Of a stretch of DNA of 64,000 nt, positions 1 through 12,060 are shown piece by piece; position 1 is the stretch's first letter; each line of letters opens with the position of its first letter. Both the position numbers and the translations under genes were made by a program. The stretch is from Streblospio benedicti. Taxonomy: Eukaryota > Annelida > Polychaeta > Spionida > Spionidae. Location of the stretch: assembly GCA_019095985.1 (NCBI GenBank), contig CM032664.1, positions 27,034,082 to 27,098,081 of the forward strand, read 5' to 3'. The notes beneath the pieces are model-generated. The model saw nothing but the letters and a program-made list of their open reading frames with translations, searched no databases and was not told the DNA's origin.

Positions 1-674
1 TCAGTGGACAATTTTATTTTATTTCCTTTTTCAATGTAGTGAAACTGAAAGTCACTGGTTCATTCCACAACGCACACGAACGCAAACGACATCGTACCTA
101 CGAGCAAAGAAATGGAATTTTTCTGAAATAAGTGATGGACATTTTTTTTTGACTCGTTAAAAATAAATGAAATCTACCGTTTACAAGTTTTTAATTATCA
201 AGATAGATGTGACTGACCAGTGACCAGAATTGAAACCAATAAAATTGTGCAATGACGGTATTTCATCAGCGCCGTCAGTCTCATAATGTCCTCAGTCATA
301 ATGCAACCAGTGACGATTACTCTGTACTAAAGTACATTGACCACTGTTCGAATTTCACAAATTATTCAAACAAATTAAACTAATTTCTTTTTTTAAAGCA
401 AATAACTTAGATAATACGTACATTTCCAAAGTATAAAATGAACAATAATGTACATGGCGTTAATAAAAAATATCTTATTTTACGAAACTGTGCTTGAAAT
501 TCAAAATCAGCTTAAGGTGTTCATTTGACAACTTTTTTTCTTATTAACCAAAATCGTCATTACCTTGTGATCAAACCACAAGACAGTGTGACAGTGACAA
601 TGGAAGTGAAGCGTACAATGTAGCACACAGACGCATGTATAAAAATCTAGCTATAGCTTCATAAACCAACAGCT
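1..674. other. Upstream region of the CD36-family gene, no gene seen
   Basis: AT-rich sequence with no coding exon I can support. It should contain the promoter and 5' UTR of the receptor gene starting at 675, but I see no clear TATA box or initiator. Confidence 0.5.
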
Positions 675-3600
675 ATGACAGGAGCTAAAGTGAAAATAAT
701 CTTCACTGTGTGTTGCATAATAGGAATTGTGCTCATTGCTGCTGGGTGTGCATTAATCCCTGTCTTTAAATGGATTATCACCAATAAGATAAATGATGTA
801 AGTACTGTAGGGTGCTGACTGCTTTGACGTGTGAAGTGAGAAATATTGCTTTTAAAAATTAATTTGTTGATGTGGAGTGGGAAATTAAGTGCAAATTAGT
901 GTGGATTGATGCCATTAATTGCTGGCTGGGACTCCCTTCACCCCCTAAATCTGGATCCTTCCAATTAGTATATTCATATTGCTGTGTGTACTTTATTCAG
1001 TTATTCATCACCGTCAGAAACTGACTTCTACGTGCAACTATATTAGTGGCTTCCATTCATGTAAACACATTAATATGCAGGGTCTACCTCAAAACTAGAG
1101 CTAGACATCTGGGGCTAGTGAACCCATTACGTTGATTTGGTCTTTTGATCTACTTGTACTAATATAGGCCTATGGTATTAATCATGAATACAAATCGTTT
1201 TCATATTATTCTTCACATTTCTATATTGCTATATTGTAAATCAGTATGCAAGAAATTATTGGGCTCACATTTATTTTTGTTAATGTTGTAATGGATAATT
1301 CTTCAATTAAAATGTATGTAATTAAATTTTCTAGAATGTTGTGCTGACCAATGGCAGTGAAGGATACAAGGCGTGGGATGCGCCTCCTGTGCCGATCTAT
1401 TTAGAAGTTCGGCTCTTTAATGTTGTGAATAAAGATGAAATTCTAAGGAATGGAAGCAAGCCCATTGTGGAGGAAATGGGTCCATATGTATATTTGTAAG
1501 CAATTTTGAAAATTTTAAGTCATACGTTTTATAATATTTACATATCTTCATGTGATATGCATGTACATTTCTATTGCATAGTTCACACCAACGGTGAATC
1601 CCGTGCTTTAAATCGGCGAGCAAAGGGCTGTTATTTTTCACTATATCTCTGATAAGGTTTGTGTTTTTAGTAGTTCTTCAGGCTCAGGATAGTTCTTTGT
1701 TTGGGAATAATGCAAAGGGCGGTCCTGAAGTCGCAGACAGTAACTGAAGTCACAGCACTATTTATAAGAATGGAGACAGGGCGTGAGTATCGTAGGAGAG
1801 TTGGAGAGAGCGTGATAGAGTGCGAGGAAGCTTGCCAAGCATAGCAAAGCGTTCAGCTTCCTACACTTTGAGTTAAGTTTTGCTAAGCTTTAAAATTGTT
1901 AGGCTTTGTTTTGCTGTAAGCGCTATCATCAATTCGTGACAGTTTAAAAGAATTTGGCGCTGTTGCTGAATGTCCCGCTATATTTCAAGCTTTCCTACCA
2001 TGACCCTGACGCTTTAATCAAGTTTTGATATGTTTTGGTGCCGCTTTGCATGCTGCTTTAATGCGCCATCAATGCGCCGTTGGTGTGAACGTGGTATATA
2101 AGAATACCTTAGATGTGACTAATCGTAAATTCATCATATGTGATTTATTTCAATATAGCTTGTCATATATATCCAAATTTGATTTTCAGAGAGCATCCAA
2201 ATAAGAAAAATATTGAATTTGAACAAAATGACACACTCATTCAATATTTTCAAAAGAAAATCTACACTTTCATGCCGAATATGTCAGCCGGTTCAGAAAA
2301 TGACCACGTTGTAATGTTGAACTTCCCAATAATTGTGAGTAGTATTTCAATATGTGTAAAATCTATATGAAGGTTACGAGGTCAAAAAATGCGACTATTA
2401 TGAAGTAACGTTAAAATTTTTATTTCTTATTGACAAATGGATTCATGTGATTGAAAATTTCTATTTTGCGTGTTGAAAGATGAAAATAGTTTTTGCTATG
2501 CTATCCAATGTATCATTGAAAATATTTTATTCTTTTTATTGTAGTCACTTGCCACAGAAGTTCAGTATATATATGGGATACAAACTATATTGAAGTATTT
2601 TTTGAAATCACAAAACGAAGGAATTTTTATGAATAGGACAGTTAAGGAAGTATTGTGGGGCTACGAAGATCCTGCAATGACAAAATTGAAGAAAATTGTG
2701 CCAAAGTCATTTAATATACCTGATAAATTTGGATTGCTGTATATGGTAAGAAAATGCTATCAATGAATGTCAGCTTTAGGTTGTCCATGAGATATAATGT
2801 TGTGGTATATTGGATGGGAAAGTGCCTAGATTAACAACAAATGGCCACAAATGTTTAGTTTTCAATTACATTTCATTTGCTTGAAATTCTATTGTTGTAA
2901 ACCATCCAAGTTTTGCACATATTTTAATTTCTTTTTTAGGATCCTGGAAGTAATTATACTATTCATACAGGAAAAGACAACATTAAAGAGTTGAACAATG
3001 TTAAGTCATGGGACAAGAAAGAGTAAGGAAACAGAACTGCTTCACTTATGCGTAGGTCACATAGCCCGGCAGATGTCCAACATCGGTGGAGTTCGGTGGA
3101 TTTTTTTGTTTTTACCGAGTTCCCCTCATTGGAGATAGAGCTCAGTGATGTGAATGGGCTTTCGTCTGGAAATTTGCAGACGACTAAATAAAGATGAGAT
3201 AATGTCCAGTTTTTTTCCTGCTGACTTGCCAGCCCTGTTTGAAAAAATCACATCGATAGCTCATCGAAACCTTATCTGCTGGGCTATGTGACTTACGCAT
3301 TATGCGTAATATTTGGACAAACAATTATTCAGACAAATGCATGAAATCTACTTGAATATGTTCAAATATATATCACAGTGAATTTCGATCAATTATATTT
3401 CATGCGTTTTAGACATAATTAATCCATCTTTCACAACACAAATTATGACTTACTGGTTGACAGTTTGGTTAACGTCTGCTGCTACTTTTTTCAAAACATC
3501 TCTCTGCGCTTGTCAAGGTCATTCAGCGCAACTTCCCATATCGGAAATCGGGTCGTATACGTGAGGGAGATGATATGAAATTCATTTACCAGAGCAAGAA

Positions 3601-6600
3601 GAAAAGAGTGCCATCACAGATAATGTGAATTAGAACAACCACGAAATAGACTGGGAGGAACTGTGTATTGGACAGAGAAAGTGACTAAAGAACAAGAACC
3701 ATCTAGGAGGCAATTAAGATTTGGGTGTAGAATCAGGTCATGAACAGGGCTGAGGGGGCCTACCAACTCTCTCATGTATACGACCCGATTTTCGATATGG
3801 GAAGTGGCGCTGAATGACCTTGACAAGCGCAGCGAGATGTTTTGAAAAACATAGCAGCAGAGGTTACCCAAACTGTTAACCAGTAAGTTATAATTTGTGT
3901 TGTGAAAGATGAGCTAATCATGTCTAAAATGCATGAATTATAATTAATCGAAATTCACTGTGATAGACATGTATATTTAGTATTGCTGTAGTGAATATTT
4001 ACTGTCATTTTAGATCGCTACCGTTTTGGGGCAGTAAGTATGCTAACCAGATTAATGGCACAGGTAAGACTTATTTTATTTGGAATGCTTTAGCCTGATT
4101 GTGACTATCATTATATCACTCTCTGTGACGTACTTCTAAATTCTGCATTCTAATTGGTTTAAAGCATATCAGGGGTCTAACTATGTTACACTGACTTAAA
4201 TAAACTTGTGTTCATTTGCATCCTATATATTGCCTTTCATAACATAAAATTTAGCATTTTTGTCAACTTGTCACTACGTGAGAAGTAAGCATTTCTTCTG
4301 ACCAATTACAATTTCAATAAATATATGGTCTCTACTCAATGATCAATGTTTGTTTTAGTTAGACGTTCTATGTCCTAAGTGTTACGTTTACGATTACTTT
4401 TATATAGTTCAAACAATTTATTTTCATAAAAATCTGTTCGTAATATAATTAATACATTCACATGTGTTCTCTAATATCGTGAAATTCATTACCCTCAGCA
4501 AATAAATCATTCTCTATTATGCTAGTCTTCTCTGTAAGATGATTGTAAGATGATTGAGGTATTTCATTTTTCATTTCGTTTCAGACGGAACTTTATTTCA
4601 CCCATCTGTGAACAAAGATGAACTACTTTACATTTTCTCAAATGATGTTTGCAGGTGCGTTGTTATATTTGATATTACAAAAGTTTTTATTCATTGCCAT
4701 ATTTGTACACATAATACTTTTGATATCTAGTGTAGCTCCTGTTTTTTTGTTTTCTTTTAAAAAGCAAATTAGTGCATCCAGAACAAAAAAGAAATCACAC
4801 ATGACTATTTCAATGAATTGTTAATATGTTATTTATTTGGAAAACAATCTCCGACGGAAAATCTGAAATGTTTCATGTTGGACTTTTTCAGGTCGATCTT
4901 CACGGAATATCAAAAAACGATTAATGTGAAAGGTATCGAGCTATACGAGTTCACACTGCCATCGTCCGTGCTCGCCAGTGCCAAAGAGAATCCTGACAAC
5001 GCTGCCTTTTGTACCCCGTACCCCTCAGCATGCCTGGGGACAGGTGTCCTCAACATCTCAACTTGTATGCAAGGTCAGATTTTTCGCATATGGAAAAAAA
5101 AAGCTTTGAATGCGAGAAATACTTACAATTTACATGAACATAAGATTAATTAATGATTAACCTTTTATTTTAACCTGTATCTTATGTTTTATCACTAGAT
5201 CTATGTAAATACTTTAAAAGATTTCATTACACTGTAATCTAAATAAGATAATAGCATATTATGTACCTTTTTTATTTCATTGCAAGTGACTGAAAAGCCC
5301 TGAAGTGCTGGGTATTCTTTATGAATAATTGAAAGTTCTATGATTTGTATATATTGTCACTATAATAAATAAAAAAATCAAAGTAAAACATCAGTGTAGT
5401 TACATGTACGTAATTTAATTTAGAAAATGGATGTTTTTTGTTTTTGTTTTATCACAGATACACTTCGATCTGAAGTAGGCTTGGTAAGTAGTCAGACATA
5501 GTAATATAATTGTTTATTATTAATTTCCAAATTGGTCATGACAATTGTGTTCATGCAGGCGCGCCTCTTGTGATGTCACTGCCGCACTTCTATTTAGCCG
5601 ACTCCAACTACGTCAAAGCTGTGATTGGAATGAAGCCAGAAAAAGAAAAGCATGAGACAGTGCTTAATGTTGAACCAGTAAGTTGTAATTTTTAGTCAAT
5701 ATTAGCTGTACTTGGTTTTTTTATGAAGGGTAAGAAAATGAATAGTATATATTTATAGTAGTGAGTATTTGTTTATGTCTTATAATTTTTAATCAAACAA
5801 TTGAAATTTCATTGAAAATAGTCACAAATCCAGTACAATTATACCAGTAACAGCGAAAATAAAAACATGAAATAATTCAATGAATGTATATTTGTTTTGG
5901 GTTCCATAATTCAAAATCATGATCAACTATATAGATACTAGTACCTATTGGAACCTGTCATATTTGTCTTTGGCAAGACTTTCGCTCTTCTCAAGAGCTT
6001 CATCAGGTTTAGGACTCTGTAGAGATGAAAAGCATTGATATATCAAAAAGCAAAAAAAAGCTTTATTAAAATCAAAACAATCAAAACATTTCGACAATTT
6101 TGTTACAATTGTGGGGACTTTAGCATAGAAACAAAACAGAGTACCAAAAAAGAGACCATGTGATACGTAAAGACGTCAAGAAATTACTAATGTGATTACA
6201 AATAAAAAGCCATCTATTTTGACTGTGCTATATTTATTAGATTACAGGGGCGGTGATGAACGCTGCCAAAAGGCTGCAGTTCAATATGTTTGTGAAAAAC
6301 CTGTTTCCATTGCCGTAAGTATTGGTATAGCAAATGCTAGAATAATGGTTATTGCATTTTGTTAACTTCTTTATAGATTTATGTGAGTGAAAAATAATCT
6401 TAAGACATGAACATTGCATTGAATACTTTTCATGTGATACCAATTATTAATATGTCTTCAATTGCAGAGATACATCGAAGGTGGAGAACATCATTTTCCC
6501 ATTATTTTGGGTAGTTGAGGTAAATATTTTTGATTCCATTAGTATTTCTTCTACTGTATTCCGTCTCCATCTTTATTTTTGAAACAATTGTGGACTAGCA

Positions 6601-8813
6601 TATTAAAATTCAGTTGCATATTCTAGGGTTGGGGCAATTTCTATCATTTTGTCCATGTCATATACCATGTCATGTCCATGTCATATACCATGTGTGCCTG
6701 TGTATTATTTCCGTCGCATTTGGGCACCCTGGGCTCTTACAAGAAAATCATGAAACTTTCACTGGACTGTGAAACGCATTTTCAAGAATTAGATTTCAAA
6801 CCAGGATTCTACCAGAGACATCAGACTGGCACCTCCAGATGTAGGTTCAAGGAGAGATGAGAACCTTTAATAGAAGTCATGATTCAATTATTTTAATGTA
6901 TTTGCCTACTTTTCTTTCAAAAATAACTCTAAAATTCAAATTTTCAATATAAATTTTATCGATTTTGAACTCTATGGATTTCTTTTCAAAAATAAAGAGT
7001 TCAAAATCGATAAAAATTATATTTGAAATTTGAATTTTAGAGTTATTTTTGAAAGAAAAGCAGGTAAATACATTAATATAATTGTATCATGAGACCCACT
7101 GCTTTATGCCGCTTAACAAAATCAACTGGACACATTTAAAAGAAGGATAAAATAGGTACTAAAACAGAACAGATTATAAAGTTAAAAAGGTACGAAATTT
7201 ATTTAAATCACAAATTTTCGCATCATTGATGCTTCTTTAATTGAAAAATGAAGAAGCATCGATGATGCGAAAATTTGTAACTTAAAAAAATTTCGTACCT
7301 TTTTAACTTTATAATCTGTTTTCTTTTAATACAAGCAGCTCCAAGAACTTTTTATACTAGGATTTAAATAAGTTCGGTATGTTTGACTATGTAATTTAAA
7401 CGAGATGTTTTTGTCCTCAGACCGGCAGCCTGACCGACGAGTTGGCGGAGCAGTTCCGGTCCCAGGTGTACTGGAGCATTGACCTGAGCCAGTCTGTGCA
7501 GTGGGGGCTGCTGGGGCTGGGGGTCGTTGTGCTCATCGTCGCTGTCATTGTCGTTGCTGTACGCCGGTTTCGCCAGGTTCGTCGTCTGCGCAGCGTCATT
7601 ATGAAAATTATCCTTTCCGGGAAATCTTTTAAATGTTACTTTATTATTATTTTTCTAGTCCCCTTCTGCCATTTTGTATCAAACTTAAACAAAAATAGTT
7701 TTATTATTTGTTTCTTAAAACAGTTTTTGAGATCTTCAGTCTCTTTTTCAATGAAATATTCATGATTCAAAATGGGAGGAGAGGACTAGAAAAATAATAA
7801 TAAAATAATGAGACCATACGCTGCTTACAAAATTCAGTCAATTTCACAACTTTAAAATGTGATTTGAAGCATTGCTCCTTCATTTAGGAATATGTTAAAT
7901 TGTGAAAATGACAACTTTGTAAGCATAGTTCAGTGCCACTTGTGTAAGATGTAAAAAGAATCATAGACCTAGATGCGCTACGAACCATTCAATTTAAAGA
8001 ACTGAATTCTTACTGTAATATGTATTGAAATAGAGCCATGATGGGTTTTTTTGTTGGGGAGATTCTTTTTCTCATAAGTCCAGCTTTGCAAGGCAACTTT
8101 CATTTATGTAAATGAAATGCAAACTAATTTCACAGCGCATTCTTTCTCCAAGTCTTTAATATGTGATATAGCCCTATAGACTTGTCGATACCTATTACAA
8201 TGTACCTACACCCAAGTCAATCAGTTCCAATATATATATGTATATTAATTTCATTTTCTTTTGTTCTTTGTTCTATTTCTGCTGCTTTAACACGGTCTAA
8301 ATTAAATTAAAATTAAATTTATGTTGGTCCAAATTTTATTTACTTCAACATGTTTCGATACTACCAGTATCCTTTTCAAATTGAAATTAGAATTTTCAAA
8401 ATATTAGTTCTAAAAACTAAAACTTTTTTTGAACTAATATTTTGAAATTTTTTATTTTTATTTGAAGAGGATACTGGTAGTATCGAAACATGTTAAAAGA
8501 GTAAAGTAAATAAAATTTGTACCAACATAAATTTAATTCTAATTTGATTTAGACCGTGTTAAAGCAGCAGAAATAGAACAAAGAACAAAAGAAAATGCGA
8601 CCACATGCTGCATACCATATATCGCAAATCTTATATACATACTAATTTCAATTATGTTTAATTTTAAGCTTTGTAACAATTATTCTCAAATTTGTATTTG
8701 TATTGGTAAAATTCTGTATAGTTGCTCATCAATTACAGAATGGTCCTGGCTTGTCTATTCAAGCGGATGTGGATGACGATACGGTTGGAATTATCAAACA
8801 CGGAGATGCTTAA
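675..8813 (+). CDS. CD36-family scavenger receptor (LIMP-2/SR-B type), 13 exons, complete
   Basis: Exons: 675-797, 1335-1495, 2190-2334, 2545-2745, 2940-3022, 4014-4063, 4585-4654, 4892-5073, 5559-5677, 6241-6314, 6468-6519, 7421-7576, 8739-8813. All have GT-AG borders and matching phases, and they sum to 496 residues, the usual family length. The protein has an N-terminal membrane segment (about residues 7-29), a large lumenal/extracellular domain with many N-glycosylation sequons and a Cys cluster ([16 protein letters not shown]), a C-terminal membrane segment (about 447-467) and a 29-residue cytosolic tail. Family signatures are [23 protein letters not shown] and [13 protein letters not shown]. 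The family binds lipids, lipoproteins or lysosomal enzymes. The tail holds D-T-V-G-I-I, close to an acidic dileucine sorting signal, which favours a LIMP-2-like endolysosomal role (inference). Orthology to SCARB2, SCARB1 or CD36 is not resolved. Confidence 0.95.
1580..2092. repeat. MITE-like element in receptor intron 2
   Basis: The ends are inverted copies of each other: GTTCACACCAACGG near 1580 and CCGTTGGTGTGAAC near 2079-2092. No coding capacity is visible. The element fills most of intron 2. Confidence 0.6.
3050..3297. repeat. MITE with GTCACATAGCCCGGCAGAT ends, intron 5
   Basis: The left end, around GTAGGTCACATAGCCCGGC, is matched in inverted form by the right end, around GCTGGGCTATGTGACTTAC. 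A related right end lies at about 15840-15885 in the dioxygenase/actin region. Confidence 0.65.
3356..3980. repeat. Fold-back element with arms of about 200 bp, intron 5
   Basis: The stretch about 3360-3570 recurs as a near-perfect inverted copy at about 3770-3970. Shared blocks include CACAGTGAATTTCGAT, TTACTGGTTGACAGTTTGG and CGACCCGATTT. About 190 bp of unpaired sequence lies between the arms. The short ORF inside comes from the arm sequence and is not a gene. Confidence 0.75.
5938..6012. repeat. Half of a TACCTATTGGAACC fold-back repeat, receptor intron 9
   Basis: TACCTATTGGAACC is followed by GGCAAGACTTTCGCTCTTC and CAAGAGCTTCATCAGG. It shares its left arm and core with 14836-14944, but no matching right arm follows. 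Confidence 0.6.
6895..7080. repeat. Fold-back repeat, intron 11
   Basis: Two arms of about 85 bp in inverted orientation. CTTTCTTTCAAAAATAACTC in the left arm is matched by GAGTTATTTTTGAAAGAAAAG in the right arm. A second, unrelated hairpin follows directly. Confidence 0.7.
7165..7325. repeat. Fold-back repeat, intron 11
   Basis: Inverted arms: AGTTAAAAAGGTACGAAATT on the left and the complement of this near 7290-7312, with TTTTCGCATCATTGATGCTTC paired across a loop of about 10 nt. It ends about 100 bp before exon 12. Confidence 0.7.
7635..7805. repeat. Fold-back repeat, intron 12
   Basis: TATTATTATTTTTCTAGTCC near 7640 is paired with GGACTAGAAAAATAATAATA near 7783. The element starts about 60 nt after the exon 12 splice donor. 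Confidence 0.6.
8265..8605. repeat. Long fold-back repeat with CGAAACATG core, intron 12
   Basis: Arms of about 130 bp, inverted. The left arm includes CTGCTGCTTTAACACGGTC and ACATGTTTCGATACTACCAG, and the right arm carries their complements near 8475-8570. The TTTCG-containing core resembles the other fold-backs in this window. Confidence 0.75.
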
Positions 8814-11800
8814 ATTCCACTGCAGAACAGTAAATGATATGCGGGATGGAAAATATCATTTATTGGTGAACAATTTTATAATCAAATTCTTGTGAAATAT
8901 GAATGCCACATTTTAAGAATCGTTGCTAATGTTTAACAAGACCAAAAACGCAAAGCAAACTTTAAATGCTTTTTAAAGATATACGTGGATTATACTTCAT
9001 ACTTTATTCCACCACAGACACCCTTTGTCCCAAAACTTCCTTCAATCAAAATGGATTTCTATAAAAGTGACATTGTTTGGTGCAGAATTGGCAAAGGTAA
9101 TTAGAGATTCTGGCGTAATATCTCTGTTCATTGCGTACAAAGTAAAATAATCTGATATATGCATATTTAACTAGTACTCATTTTATACACAACTGCTGCA
9201 TACCAGGTACATTCGATTTTACAGTTAACTAGTACTGTTTACATACTCCAGTGCATTAGTGCTATACTGGTATGTCATACGTTTGGTGTTGACTTAATTC
9301 ATTTGCATAATATTTTCTCAAGAGTTCATGAGACATATTGTCACGTACATTGTATGTCTTGGACGTTTTGCACTTGTAATATGATCTTTATCTACAATTG
9401 CACATTATAGTATTTGCCATGTTACTAGCCATATGTCCCGTACATGGACTATATTTAATATACATTAGTGGAGAAGGGAAGCAGATGTTACAGCCAAACT
9501 GCTCAACATTTTATGTTATCTACAGAAATGATATAAACCTTCCTAAAACTAGGTTATGTGGTAATTTGTCAGTTAATACTGATTATTATAGAAGGGGTAA
9601 CCATTACGAATCTCTAATGAGGAAAATTTGCAAATTGTGTAATTGGATATTATTTTTTTTTAGTGTTTGTCTTAGCCTAAATCTTTAATTGTTGTCCATG
9701 ACACTTAAAGATTTTGTAATTTTTGATATTTACATTGCTATTTTTTGTGTTTACTGTAGCTAAGTAGAATTAGTCAGTATACAATAAATGTTTTTCACTG
9801 AAAAATTAATAGTACAAAAAAGTATTTATATTAAATACATATGTGTAGTTATGATGCACAATCATTTTTGTCATGCAAGATATGAATGGTCCATAGTTGG
9901 TATAATGAATGTAATTATCGTGTATTTAAAGAGAATTCATGTACTGTATAATAATCTGTGAAAACGTATTGCTTATTGTTTTGGGTGTAATATACGTCTT
10001 ATTCAGACTATCTTGCCAGTTGCATAAGATGAATATGGTCTGAAAGTAATATTTAGCCGTAGCACTATTGTTTTTCTTCATTCAAAATATACTATAGTAT
10101 TTGTTTAATCAACAATTTATGGAAATCGTGTTTCAAGCTATAGTGGCCATTGATTTAAAAAAAAACTTGTGAAAAGAAATTATGTGATTGATTATGTGAT
10201 TTGTTTCATATAATTCAATTGAAAAATTATATAATTCAACTAAATGTACTCCCGGTAATACTACTGTGATGTTTTTTTCATTTACCTTTATTTATCCCAG
10301 TGATTTTTTTGTCTTGTCTACTGTCTACTGTCTTTTTTTGTCTTGTCTTTGCATTTAGTGCCTGTAAAATAATAATGTGACAAATCTACGCACACACCAT
10401 TGTACTTAATCAATTTTGACAATTTTTCTAGTATTTTAGTTGTTCAAATATATTAGCCTTTGAACTGTATTCCCTTCTTTGGGGAATCCTGAGCTTCAAT
10501 GCTATTACAATCAGGTGTTATAATATACAATAATTATGAATATTTATCTACATAATTGTAAGTCGCTTGTCCATTTTTCAATTAATTTTCTTAGTGTATA
10601 TCTCATTTGTTTCTGAATAAATATATTTTATATGAATATTTTCTTTACAATTTATTTCTATAAATCAAACATGGGTTAACAATTGTCTCAATAAAATCAA
10701 ACCCTATTATTCATAATTATAAATCCTAAAAGCCGTTTTCATAATCACATTTCATTTAAACCAAAATGGTTTAACCGTTAAATACAGACTAAATATATCA
10801 AAACATATCTTTGGTTTACCAGTCACACAGACAAAAAGGCTAAAGTGTCACTTTTTTACTTTACTACATAAGTTCTGAATTATTTAATTCTAAAAGATGA
10901 TTGAAAGTACACAAAGACTAATATTATTTTTGAATGCAGTTGTTAATTCTGAAAGCCATTTGTTAAAAACATCACTTGACAAGTTTTATCACATTTTATC
11001 AAATACTTAAGAACCCTTCACACCACAAAATATTTTCGCACATTTAACAGATCCAAAATGTAATTGGAAATTAATGTATACGTGTATAAAAGCGAGTGTC
11101 TTTTATGATCATACATTGTATTACCATACATAGTAAAAAACAACAACAAAAAAGCACCTTCCCATACATATTTTGTATCATATACAACATAACATCAAAA
11201 TATTTGAAACTAAAATATGTTGCCAAATATGTTCCACATTGCGATATATATATGGGCTACCACGGTTATCCACATTTTTACTTCATGTAAAAAAGCTTCC
11301 GATGTGGAGAAAAAAGTCCATGATATTAATTGTTGTGGGACTTTGTTTTACCAATGGTTCCATCCAATCCCTGTGAGAAAAAAAATTCGTGTTAGGTGAA
11401 ACACAACTCCATATTTATTAACACACAATATTAAAGTAATGAAAAATGCACAAAAAATTTCCAGTATGGAGAGAAAAAAACAGTTCATCAAATCTATTGT
11501 TATGGAACTTGGTTTTAGCTATGAAAAAATTCCATTATTGTGTGGAACAAGATAGATCTACTCCACAAATTATATATGCTATATATTGTGAAAAAAATAC
11601 TTAAGTGACGACTGAAAATTGTATGTCACATTTTAAAAATAGGGGTGAAAAATTAAAAGAATACTGAATTTTAGTCAAATTCCTTGAATATTAGCTTAAA
11701 TAGATTTACGAATCCTTCAAATTGAATCACGAGGTTTTTCTATCCAAAAGTATAAATTTAGTAAAAAAAAGAGGCTCATATTATACACACTCTGAGTATC

Positions 11801-12060
11801 AGATGTCCTGAAGAGACCTCTGACACATAACTATTCTCTATCACTTGTGAAATATAAATGAGATCACCTGTTAATTTATAATCATCAGATGGTGATAAGT
11901 ATTTATGTTCAACCAATCTGCAGCTGAGGTGGTGGGTTCAACCAAACAGGTTGCAGTATTTAAACCCCCACATAAAGTGATAAATTATGTTAATCCACTA
12001 AGGTGAAACATTTCAGAGGTCAATTTGCTTGACATCATATACTCAAGTGATTATGCATAA
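8814..12060. other. 3' UTR of the receptor gene, then convergent intergenic space
   Basis: Poly(A) signals AATAAA lie at 9783-9788 and again near 10616, so a long 3' UTR is possible. Short ORFs at 9398-9688 and 11096-11399 have no codon or domain signal. From about 10.7 to 12.0 kb I see only AT-rich sequence between two convergent genes. Confidence 0.5.
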
